A DNA stretch of 64,000 bases from Curvularia sp. ZM96. Taxonomy: Eukaryota > Ascomycota > Dothideomycetes > Pleosporales > Pleosporaceae. The notes below the pieces were generated by a model. That model was not told the origin of the DNA and searched no databases. It saw only the letters and a list, made by a program, of their open reading frames with translations. Position numbers and translations under genes: made by a program. The stretch lies in the NCBI GenBank assembly GCA_022457065.1, contig JAJGBQ010000003.1:4402001-4466000 (forward strand). Direction: 5' to 3'. This document shows, piece by piece, positions 44,005 to 54,776 of the stretch. Numbering within the stretch: position 1 is the stretch's first letter; each line of letters starts with the position of its first letter.

Positions 44005-44398
44005 GGAAATGCTTCTCCGCTTCGTTCATCGCCAGGTTATTGCAGCGAAAACCTTGGAAGTCGCCTTACCAAAATAGGCGAAGTGACACGTCAGGGCTGC
44101 ATCCGCTATCCAATATCTAACCCAATACGTTGATGACACCTCACGTTGCATGATCACTGTTTACCCTCCTATTAACCAACGACCAGTAAAGCGGAGTGAG
44201 TCACTTTGTGAAGTACAGCATCACATTCATCAATGTTCATATTGCACGTAACGCTATAGGGCACCGAAAACTCCCATTCTATAAGTGTTAATATCCTGCC
44301 TCACACGTAACTGGATGTTTTTTTTTTTAAGTTTTCCTTGCTCAAAGTCCTTCAAAATCTCTGTAGCTCAATATATGGTACCCTTCTTCCCCATCTTC

Positions 44399-47300
44399 CT
44401 AGATGTCATGTACTTTCCGCTTTAGAGGCAAAGGAGGCACCTCTTTCCATACATTCCGATTATCAATGCACCCAAAGGGAATATGGAGCCCTTGTGCTTT
44501 GATCATTGAACTTAACCGAGTAGGCATACCACTAATCATAGTTGGTTCACTCGTTATGCCTGTGATCGCTATTGAAAGCTTGTCTTCCAAGCTTTTAACT
44601 ATGAGACTTGCTGACCGACGATATATGGGGGCTCCTCGCGGTACCGATTGGGCACAAGAAAAAGCTTGACCCCCAATGATGAACAAGGAATAGCTCTCAA
44701 GTAATGTTCTGTACAGCTCTCGACGGGCAGATGAGTCCAATGTTAGTCGACAGAATATCGTTCCGCAGCATTGGTAAGAACCTCCTTCCAGCGGAGTTAA
44801 ATTGTCAATTTCAAAGTAAAAGATTGAAGCAATCATAGTGTCATTGATTTTGCGAATGTGAGGGTTGATCCGGACCAGCTTTGAAACTTCCTCTTTGAGG
44901 TCTTGAATTATAGCGACATCGTCAAGGGCCGGCTCTGTTCCTGGAAACGACAAGTTCAAACGATGACAGCGGGGGCGTAACTCGGATGAGACGCAACGAA
45001 CAAAAGTCTTCCACTGCTCTTCTCCATCAAGTTGGCGCATGAAGTTACCGAGTAACCTTCGCATGAAGCGATCTCTTTTAGGAGAGTGCGGACCCATTTC
45101 GTGCTTCGCAGTGGACGATGTACCGGTGCCAAGTGATATTAAGTGGTCAAGCCGACTTTTATCCGTATCAAACATCTGGCATTTATCAGGCCAAATTACA
45201 GCACATTCCCAACTTGCAAGAAGGGCAGGATTGTTATGCTGAAGACCTCCATCCTGAAAAGTATCAAGATGATCCACATCTTTGGACTTGAAGAAGAAAG
45301 GTGCGGCTGAGGTACAGGCCGCGCTAAGAGCCGTCAGCATGGATAATCGTGAAAGAAGGATGTTTGTAGTCTTACGCATCGCCGATGGTCATATCATGAT
45401 GGCAATTCGCGGCGCGGATGTGCGAATAGTCTGTTGTTCATTAAACCAAGCTAAACCAGAGGAAACCCGTTTTGAGCTTACTACTATCATCAGATCTCAT
45501 TCCGCCATTATAGTTGGCAATAACACATGGTACGTTTGCTCGAACACTTGTAGCCGTTACTGCCACTTTAGTATCGTTTCGAAGTGGATTAAACATCTTT
45601 GTCAACGAGTATGGGTTGAATGCACGCTCGATTGGAGAGAGATTATAACGGTGATCTTGAACCCATGCCTGGAAGACGCGTTGTAACTTTTGTGAAATAG
45701 AGAGAGAATGCTCCTTCCCTTTAAATGTCGCCTTGGAAAGTTCTTCGAAGCGCTCCAGACATGTTGATGGATCCCAACGCATGAGAAAGATCCCAATGGC
45801 AATCAAACCTCCTATTTGATGTTTAGCCTAGCACAAGATTGGGCTTATGTACTTACCAGCCGACGTGCCACAAACATAGTCGAATAAGTCGTGTATTGGG
45901 CCTCCAAGATGCTTCACCTGACTTTCTAAGTGTTTAAGAAACATCAAAGGTATAACACCTCGTACACCGCCACCATCTACACACAAGATGCGTATCCCAG
46001 CAGTTGGTGGGATCAAGCTGAAGGTTCTTTCTTCTGAAGGCTGAAAAAAGCCACAGAGAACGCATTGCTCTAGATCATAGCTATGTCTTTGACTGGTGGA
46101 GGGTCGCCCAAAACGTCGGACACAAACGTTGCATATTGCATGGCCACAAGCAAGGACCTTCTCGGGCGCAAACATGAGGCAGCAAAGACAAGAGCGGAAA
46201 CTTTTAATGCTTGCTAGATGAGGCCAAAGCATTTCAACGCAGTGCGAGTGTTGAGCCAGCGCACTTTCTGCCTTGGGCTCAAATTCAAGGCGGCGAAAGT
46301 GGTCTTTCAACTTCTCTCTAATCAAAGAGATAAACTTTGTGTGTATCTCCAGATCCTGGGTGTAGCTGAGTATTGCCTGTTTGCAAGGCTCAGCAAAGAA
46401 CTCCTGGAAAATTGGTGCGGGAGGAAAGTCTACAAAAGATAAGTAAGGTGTTATGGAATTATAGGCTGGGAGAAACGTACTATGTGAGCCAGGTGGATAG
46501 CTTGAAAGAAATATAGCTGAAGCTAACAATGGGCACAATACAGACCACAAATATTCCGCACTAGGCATCAACGCAAGTGCTTCTTTGAAGTGCGCGCTTA
46601 ATTGCTTATCGTCAAAGCAAAGCGATCGCGACTCGCGTAAGAAGTTGAAACATGATTTGATTCCACAAAAATTCTCTATTATGCGGGTAGAGAAAGCCTC
46701 GATATGCTTTAATTGAAAGAGATACCCCTTTCTCCGTCGACTCCAGTACACTTCTTGTGTAAGCATTTTCAAATGTTCTTGTAGCTGTTCGCATCTCTTG
46801 TGTTGCGTATGTCTCTTCTGCAATCCCAGAAGGCTAATTCTGCCAAATCTCTGGTCTAGCCTTTGCATTGCAGCATATGTGGTCAGATCTGTTGTATGAC
46901 TTTTCATCTCCTCGATAATAAGAACCCGAAGTTCCTCTTGTACTCCGAACGTATCGTAGAGCTTGGAGGTTGTCGACGTAACTACCAGAATCTGAGGAAG
47001 TACTGTAGTAGGTAGATTATGGGGCAATGGTAACATAGCTTGCCGCGCTAATGCGGAAGCGATGCCTTTGAGCCCTCCATAGTCTGCAGCGAAATAGCAT
47101 ACAATGCTTGAGATCGGCGTGAGTAGATGCGACATTACTTGATCTGAGAAATCGGCTGCAGACGTGGTGTTCGGGCAAAGCCAGTCAATGCAATTACGCT
47201 TGGAAAGCTTCTGGGTAGGATTTGAGGCCTCGCTAGTTTTGAGAGAGATCTCGGAATCGAGATATATGGTCGAAAGCCCGTTACACCCTGGTCGGGATTG

Positions 47301-47510
47301 CAGACGAATTTGGCCATGTCGCTCGAAGGGCTTTGTGTAGCCTAACAGACTTGCGAGGTATCTGGACTTTGTTCGGTCACCGACGAAAGAAACAATTGAA
47401 GGCCGTATTTCGGTGTCTTTTATGCTGCTATTCTCGAAGCACGAGGGATGAGTCCAAAGAGATATGCTCTTGTGTGAGTACAAGACACTAATCCAGGGTT
47501 GTGGTGGCAT
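44399..47510 (-). CDS. Patatin-like phospholipase with N-terminal extension and RING-like motif (4 exons)
   Basis: Exons 47510-45857, 45811-45482, 45430-45376 and 45323-44399 splice in frame to 987 residues. The first ~440 residues are a helical region of unknown fold. Residues ~441-486 carry a Cys/His cluster (CLCCLMFAPEKVLACGHAICNVC, then QCVLCG) like a RING. The patatin domain starts at ~507: oxyanion motif DGGGVRG, nucleophile GTSAG (Ser550), and the catalytic Asp704 in FQDGGLQHNNP. In family terms it cleaves acyl chains from membrane lipids using a Ser-Asp dyad. Patatin-like phospholipases of this long architecture are classic Starship cargo and are also linked to fungal immunity-like death pathways. 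All catalytic residues are present, so it appears intact. The 55-nt exon 3 was found by matching the conserved segment before TSAAP. Confidence 0.88.
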
Positions 47511-47642
47511 CTTTGTTTCCCATGATATTTACAATGCTGGCACGTATGCTCCGCTAAATACTTCTCTTGACTACTCAAAGTTTCTGTTTTCGGTTTCTTG
47601 TTTCGTGAAATCAATAGTGGATCTTGTTTCGCTAGGCTAGGC

Positions 47643-50600
47643 ATGGCAGCAAAATTTCCCATTTTCGAAAATCTGAATATGGAATCTAGCTGTATTGATT
47701 GGGATAGCGCAGAGGATAGGATTCAAGCAAGATTGCGACTTCTGCAGCCCCTCAAATCTGGAAGAAAGTGGCAGTCCTCTCTACATCCAATTATGTTACA
47801 CCCGGAAGGTTCCCTCAGCGCGAAGAAAGCGAAGTCATTCCTAGGGAGAGCCCGCATTGACCTTCGGCGACTTCAATTCAGTGTCGCTCTAAACAACGAG
47901 CATCGTGAAGAGTCGGAAAAGGCACGAGATCGCCTTCTAAAAGTATTTGAGCTCGAGGGATGTCGCCGCCTCGACTCCGAGAATTTTGTTGATGCATTGA
48001 TTAGTAGAGATTGCTTTGACACTGCTTTGTTAGCAAAAGGCCTAACTCGGGAGGGTTTCAAGAGTCTCTCTAGTATAGGAAGTGATGGCATTCAAACACC
48101 TATCAAGCTTGAAATAACTTCGTCAATACAGTGTTTGAATGGCCTGCAAAGAATCAAGGCTGCAGAAGCGTTTCTCGATAACAACGACAAGTGGTGGATT
48201 GTGAATCTTTACGAAGATGCAAGTAAGCGATTGAGGGAAACGAAAGTGTTTAGGACGTCGCACTAATGGAACAGCTTTTGAACGCACATTAGAGACGCAT
48301 CTCTATGAGTCATACAACCACGAGCAACAGTATACAGATGGTATTATCTTTCGCAATATAAGAAGATATGCTCAAGTTCGCGACACAGAAAACGAGAAAA
48401 AGTGGTGGGCTCGCTTAACGGCGACAAAGCGGAAAGACCTTACACAACTTCTCTCAAACCAAAAGCTTCTACTGGCATTTGACGCGTTAATCGATTTTGC
48501 TGGTCTATGGACGCCTATTCGACTAGGAACCCTACATCGATTTCATGCATTAAAATGCACAAAGGTATAGGTCTAGACCTAAGTTCCAAGACAATGCTTT
48601 CACTAACGAAAAGTGCAGGAGTTGAAGTCTTACCTCCGGCATATCCATACTGTCTGGAAGGCATTAATCCCAGCTGAGCATCGAGTGAATGTTGACAGTC
48701 GCACTGTATCATTGTTGGAGATGTTAGCACCCTCAATATCAGCTAGAGATGCTGATCGAGTGAAGCGACTTATGCTAGAAGGACACTTATTTCCACAGTT
48801 GAAGGATATACATGTGCGAAACGAGATTTTGGAACGTATTCAGTCCCAGAAATGTATGATTCCATCTCTGCGCACTTTCTTCGAGGATCAGAAATACCTG
48901 GAGCCATGCAGTAGCATCCTAAAACAACTGCTTGGAGTAAAAAGTAAGCGACCAATATGGAAAGAGTTCAAGGCAAACTACTGGGGGAATGAAAGTGAGA
49001 TCAAAGTTCAAATCTCTGAGACTAAAAATGTGCTTTTGTCTGGACCACTAGGACGAAAAGAAAGAGCTAAACTCGGGTATCTCCAGTTATGGATGTTTTG
49101 TATTCGACATTGGCCAGAGATGACGCCGTTTACACCACGGATCGAGAGTAGGCTGAAGACTACGGATGAGGAGGATATGCAAAAGACAGAAGTAAGACCA
49201 AAGCCGGCACGAAGGGACCACAACCCTGCTTTGTGGCAGAAACTCGCGTGTTTGGCTATGCAAGTCGGCTTCGAGACACCAAATATCTGCAAGCTTGCAG
49301 AAGAAGATGCGGAGATGGTTCAAGCCAGACGGTTTTTGAAATCGGCGCGACCTGAGTGGGAATCGAATGGAAGTGACTATGAGAAGAAAATTGCTGAAAT
49401 TTTAAAGAGTATGCAGGAGCCTAGCTTGCAAAAACCCAAAATTCCTATATGGGCTGAGGACGGAGTAATGTCGTGGCCAAGAGAGAAACGATGTGGGAAG
49501 CCGCATGAAGCGGACCACGAACAGGACAAGCCGGTGATGTTTGCAACCATGTTTTACCATCCTTTACAATCCAGTCAGACAATCACATCTGCTTTTGTAA
49601 AGCGCAACGTCCTAGAGGTTTTCTTTGATAGATACATCACACCAGTATGTCTTTTTGAACCTATGATACATGTATAGACTAAGTAAGGATGTAGATACGG
49701 TCTGAGATGTCTGTTCTTATCCAATCCTTGGAAAACGAAACTGTAGCATACGACGCTCCCCGGCAACCTTTCCACTCAAACACTGCGTCAACAGAAGTAC
49801 ATCGTCTTCAGGCAGAATTGCAGCAACTAAAAGACGAGAACGAAAAGTTGTGTGAGCAACTGACAAGTTTGCAACTCAGAATGAATACACTTGGGAATGA
49901 TTTTCTCAATTCCCAAGAAGAAGGAGCAACACAGAGGAACAAGAACAAGCAACTAGAAAAAGATATAGCCGACTTGAAAGAAACTAACAATGCTTGCCAA
50001 ACGCAAAATGCAGAACTGCAGCAACTAAAAGACGAGAACGAAAAGCTGTGTAAGCAACTGACAAGTTTGCAACTCAGAATGAATACACTTGGGAATGATT
50101 TTCTCAATTCCCAAGAAGAAGGAGCAACACAGAGGAACAAGAACAAGCAACTAGAAAAAGATATAGCCGACTTGAAAGAAACTAGCAATGCTTACCAAAC
50201 GCGAAATGTAGAACTACTTGCGGAATTATCCGACCTCAAGAACCCAACCAACGATATTTCAGAAGATGAGTTTCTCGACGATATTCTAGGACGACAGCAT
50301 GAGGAGCATCTCGACGATATTCAAGGACGACAGCATGAGGAGCCTTCCGTCGCTACATCAACAAGATCGAACGTTGATGAGGAAAAGCAAGTTACAGCGA
50401 AGAGAAGGAGTCATGGTTGTGCTGACTGTATGTCGGCTGAGCTAGTAAGCCGGCATCGGATCTTGGAATTCGGCAATACAAGTATCGCAACAATATGCAA
50501 GCCCATATTTGAGGAATGCAAGGAGTCCTTGTGGCGGTATGATGTAAAACGAATCATGTGTCGGATATTATCAAATGCCGGTTGTGTCAACGTATGCATC

Positions 50601-51020
50601 TTGGACTGGCATTCACACACGAATGGTGGCCTTGCCTCTACCTTGTTTCAGATACCTGATAACATTTCAGCGGTTCAATCGTTCTTAGACTCATTGCAGT
50701 CACTTGATTCGTACGAGGAAAGCGCGTTGCATATCGTGCTTCCTCACGACCAGTCTATCAGCTATCGTATCGTATCGAATGATGCATTACAGGCAGAAGG
50801 ACTTCTGGCAATGCCATCGTCAACAGTGGGAATCTTTTATGCAAGGAAGGCGCATTTTATAAGATTCTTCCAGCATTGCCGAGAGCATTATCCTGTCTAC
50901 CAGGCGAGGAAAAAGAGACAAGGCGTGTTCTTGGAGAGCGCAATTAGAAAGCGTACAAAGCATCGCAAAACGAGAAACGATTGGGGAGATATGGAGCTTC
51001 AGGAAGGCGAGGATCTATAA
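47643..51020 (+). CDS. DUF3723 protein (4 exons)
   Basis: Exons 47643-48222, 48275-48564, 48619-49644 and 49695-51020 join in frame to 1073 residues. DUF3723 signatures seen: TDGIIFRNIRRY, KKWWARLTATKRKDL, AFDALIDFAGLWTPIRLGTLHRF, SYLRHIHTVW, IPSLRTFFEDQKYLEPC, LGYLQLWMFCIRHWPEM and ITSAFVKRNVLEVFF. The last exon adds a coiled coil with a perfect-looking 66-residue tandem duplication, then a C-terminal globular part typical of the family. The fourth exon could be mistaken for a separate gene (ATG at 49707), but a good donor at 49645, a branch point and a TAG acceptor at 49694 connect it in phase. DUF3723 proteins are frequent Starship accessory proteins of unknown function. Head to head with the patatin gene, 132 bp between the starts. 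Confidence 0.88.
49812..50207 (+). repeat. 198-bp in-frame tandem duplication in the DUF3723 gene
   Basis: Copy 1 is 49812-50009 and copy 2 is 50010-50207. They differ by only a handful of bases. Each encodes 66 residues of heptad-like coiled coil beginning AELQQLKDENEKL. The duplication doubles coiled-coil length without a frame change. Confidence 0.95.
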
Positions 51021-51554
51021 GGGTAGGATTTGATTGACGTCATCGAGTGCTGGGGCTGGAGCGGGACAAATGTATACTTTGATTTTCCGGATTCTGTGGT
51101 CGCACACCGAGATTCCATCGAGGATACTACCACAAGGGCTCAGCCCATCGCAGCAATAGCAGTACAATTTTTAATGAGTTAACAATTGTTAGAATGTGCG
51201 AAGGAAGCGAGGTGGTGCGGTATGCTCATAAACCACAATTAGCGTACCTGTGAGGAAGGTCGGCGTGTCGGAGTTTTACCCCGTACCGTTGTTTGTGAGA
51301 GGGGTGACGCAATTGGTAATGCACGCCACGCGACACGCTTTACTTTGTACGAACAGAAGCGGCAAGGTCGGCATGTGGGTCTGCGGATACCTACCCCTCT
51401 TGATGGAGGGAGTGTGCACATTGAGCAGCCACGCATTGTTTGCACAAACTGCACCACGAAGGAAATGCGGATCTAGTGGTAGCGCTGTGCTTACAGAACG
51501 ATTGCGCAACTCTATTCATCAAATCACTACTCTGTGTTCACTCTATGGACCATT
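51021..51554. other. Intergenic between convergent genes
   Basis: No gene. It lies between the DUF3723 stop and the stop of the next minus-strand gene. Confidence 0.45.
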
Positions 51555-52431
51555 TCAAAATTCAGGCGAGTACGGATAATCAGACGCCTCCGGCTCATGC
51601 GCATTCATTGCGTCGCTCATGTCAACTTCTTCTCCAGAGCCATACACATCTATTCCAAACATTTCGTCTTCCAAGCTTTGGCCAACCCCTCGCACTGTAG
51701 GATTGTTTTTAAGGGCCTGGACATGATTTTCATGAGTAACATTTACGTGGGCCCGGGATTCCTAGTTGATGGATGAGCATTACGTCAAAGCGAGTATCAT
51801 TCAGAAGTATGCTTACCCTTGGTTGCTGTAGCTCCAGTTTCATCTCGGTGTTCTCCGTCAACAACCGTGAGTATTCTTCATAGCATTTTCCAAGCGCCAT
51901 GGTAAGATTGTTGTATGCCGCAGCCCAATTATGGGTGTCTTGTTGCAATTTATTACCTCGCTGGACGGCTTCAAGCCGTCGCTTCTCCGTTGCATGGAGC
52001 ATCTCGCGCGTGATACCATGGCTTTGTATCTCGGTGCGCAAAAGTGTCGTTATAGCAGATGATTGGTCTGAATGGGGCGGAAGAAGCCACATCGTACTGC
52101 TTTGGCTATGTATTTCCGACGGCCACATTGTTGCATTGTTGACACCATCGTTAATGTTGGCTTCCCGGTCTGGCATGGGTCGCTGTTGGACAGAAGAACT
52201 ATGCGGAATCTCTGCTTGCTGAACAAAACTTGAACTTTCTTCAACGGCTTCTTCCTTGATTGCTGGTAGAGGAGAGCATAATTCTGGCGCATATCTGGCA
52301 GGAGATGCGACTGTGGTGGTCGCAATTCGTAAGTTACTGGGTGGTGGTGTCTGAAATGGAGATCGTAGTTGCTCAGGCATAGCGCCACCTACTGGACGTC
52401 TTGGTCGAAGCGGTGGTAGGTTTCGTGACAT
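51555..52431 (-). CDS. Hypothetical disordered/coiled-coil protein (2 exons)
   Basis: Exon 1 (52431-51817) and exon 2 (51761-51555) join in phase 0 to 273 residues. The N-terminus is basic and Pro-rich (MSRNLPPLRPRRPVGG) followed by a disordered Ser/Pro region. A coiled coil lies at about residues 140-200 (ATEKRRLEAVQRGNKLQQ, TENTEMKLELQQ), and exon 2 ends in an acidic SGEEVDMSDAMN, then YPYSPEF. No family recognised. It shares a 406-bp divergent intergenic region with the pseudokinase gene. Confidence 0.55.
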
Positions 52432-52837
52432 GATAGTTTTTAATTTGAGTGGTAGTGAAGTAGTGAGTAGGCACGTGTGAGATATTCGGGGAAGATTGCA
52501 GCAAGATAAGTGTCTGTTCTGAACACTTTCATATCTCTTAGGTAGGCTATTGATTAGATGTCATTGTGCCTCTAAATCGCTATCTGAGTGGCTGCGTTGG
52601 GAGGTGGAAATCTGTATCCCAAAATCCGAATACTGTTTTGGGTTAGCTAAGCGGTTGTGTACATCCGTAAAACCAGATTTGGCAAGTACCCATTTGTTGT
52701 AAACGAATTTCAGTATCTTCACACTATAACATTTCAGATTCGAGAATCACGTCGCGGCATAGAGATTTAACTCCAACGAATGACGTTCAATCAACTAATG
52801 GAAACATTCACTCCATGTCCCTCAGTAGCAACACACA

Positions 52838-54099
52838 ATGTCAATCTCAACGAACAACACTCCTACGACAACAAACTCTATAGAGGATGCATTCAAACGA
52901 CTACCCCGTCCACAGAAAGTTCTGGACCCCACAAGACCATCTGTTCCTACCACGGCTGCACTCCTCGCTCGCAAGAGCGTGCATCGGGATGACTCCGTAG
53001 AGACACTTTCTCCAAGTCCACCGTTACCATTATCTAAACTTCCACTATCTCCCCGAATATCTCCTCCGCACTCAGCTTCTTCGTTCGCGATACACCAAGC
53101 CATACCACTTCTTGCAATGAAACCAGGAACTACACTGGGTGAACACAAGACTGCCCCTGAATCAGATGCCAGAGAGCAGAGCAGCCACTCTGACCTCTTG
53201 GTATTAGGCCATTTCAAGCAAGATGATACAGAGTGGGCTGTGCAATCTAGAAAGAGGTATGGAGGATTGGCCATGGTGAAGAAGGTTTCACGAAAGGACG
53301 GGACGGTGGAGAAAGACATCCTCGAGCGACTGCAGCACACAAACATTCACAAACTGATCAATACTACATACGATGGTGACATGATGCTTCTCAATTTTGA
53401 ATACTGCCGTTTCACTTTGATGGACATTATGAGTGTGCACGTAAAGCTTGAGGAGTTTCAAGTTCAGTGCATTGCAACCTCAGTAAGTTTTCGGAGATTC
53501 TAAAATCGACTTATATCTAACATCATAGATATTCCACGCCTTGAGTTACCTTAGTAGACATAATATCGTGCATGGTTCTGTGAGCCCGCATTCCATTCGA
53601 ATCACCCCAGATCTTCGAATCGTTTTAGGTAAATGGCGAACTCTCAATTTACTCTTCGACGCTAACTTGTATAGCTGATTTTAGTAAATCTACAGTGGAA
53701 GATACAAGAATACAGCCTAGTCGTGATCTAGTTGATCTTGGCTTTGTCCTTATGGAGTGTATGGAAGGGCGCAGCCTTCCTCCTCAAAAAAGGAATCTTG
53801 GTTTCGTCAAGAGCCAGAGAGAAAGCAACAAGGTTTTCGGGTTACACAATGCTGAGAAGTGGAGTGGGTCAAAGAATCTGGTAGATTTCCTGGATGAGCT
53901 TTTCAACGAGAAGAGAAGCGCAAACGCTAAGTACATTCGTCCAGTAAGTCCCTACAATGGCCGATATCCCCTGATCTGCTGACGCGTATAGCACAAATTT
54001 GTTTCCTCGAAGAACGAAGATGGAGAGTGGCTACGGGCGTTTGTTGAGCTTTGTACGCTCGAGCTTTTCACGTCTTGGGTACCAAAATTGGCGTCTTAA
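52838..54099 (+). CDS. Protein kinase-like fold, probable pseudokinase (4 exons)
   Basis: Exons 52838-53482, 53529-53628, 53675-53943 and 53992-54099 give 373 residues. A Ser/Pro-rich N-terminus of ~120 residues precedes a kinase-like domain: LAMVKKVSRKD (VAIK-like Lys), LERLQHTNIHKLINTTYDGDMMLLNFEYC (alpha-C and hinge), FHALSYLSRHNIVHGSVSPHSIRIT (catalytic-loop position), IVLADFSKS (DFG position) and SRDLVDLGFVLMECMEG (helix F). The catalytic HRD Asp is replaced (HGS) and DFG reads DFS, so phosphotransfer is unlikely. The C-lobe is short. Kinase-like genes of this kind are scattered in fungal accessory regions; the role is unknown. Confidence 0.7.
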
Positions 54100-54206
54100 G
54101 TTCGTTTCTCATTTTTGAGTATATGTTATGCAATTTTGAAATGTAGACTAGTTAGCCGAGAAATATATATCTTTAAAACACTCCATTTTCTAACTCGTCA
54201 TTGCTA

Positions 54207-54622
54207 ATGCTAGGAATCCCGAACATGCTCACACCTCTGAACCCAGTTTGTCAAGAGGATTTTCTACCTATGATATCACCAACCATGTCCGAACTTGCTG
54301 TTAATCATCAAGCTGTGATGTTTCAGGACCGAGTTCAGTTTCAAGACCGTATGCAGTCATTGGAAGATTCTCTTCAAGCACTCGAGGAGTAAGTTTCCTG
54401 AAAAATATCTAAAACGCTATTTTCATATTTAGAGGTAATAGAAAGCACAAGATGTTGAAAAGAGAGATAAAGAAACTTGTTCGTTCTATGGAGGAGACGG
54501 AGACCTGGAAGACTAAGTTCTCCGAGTGGGCGGAATCTTTGATGAGCATTCTTTGGGGGCCACCGCGGCGTACGAGAGAGGTCACCTCGCTCAGGGCATA
54601 TATGGATGGAAGTCCCATTTGA
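54207..54622 (+). CDS. Small coiled-coil protein (2 exons)
   Basis: Exons 54207-54388 and 54433-54622 join in phase to 123 residues. The middle is a coiled coil with a near repeat (FQDRVQFQDRMQSLEDSLQALEE), followed by a basic helix (KHKMLKREIKKLVRSMEE) and a Trp-containing tail. No known family. It sits tail to tail with the following large minus-strand gene. Confidence 0.5.
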
Positions 54623-54776
54623 ACGCGTCTCTAATGACAACTTTGTTACTTTTTTTTATCGCGACTCTCAAAAATATACAATTTAGTTGAAGATACGCCT
54701 ACAAAAGTTCATATTAATGTAATGTGAAATGTGCCAACGCTTCTGTTCCAAACTCTTCCCTGAATTCTAAGTGATA

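Noticed and set aside
49808..50188. Minus-strand Ser/Phe/Cys repeat frame
   Set aside because: Antisense shadow of the duplicated coiled coil in the DUF3723 gene.
49707..51020. Separate coiled-coil gene starting at 49707
   Set aside because: A 50-nt intron with good signals joins it in phase to the DUF3723 gene, whose family normally has such a C-terminal part.
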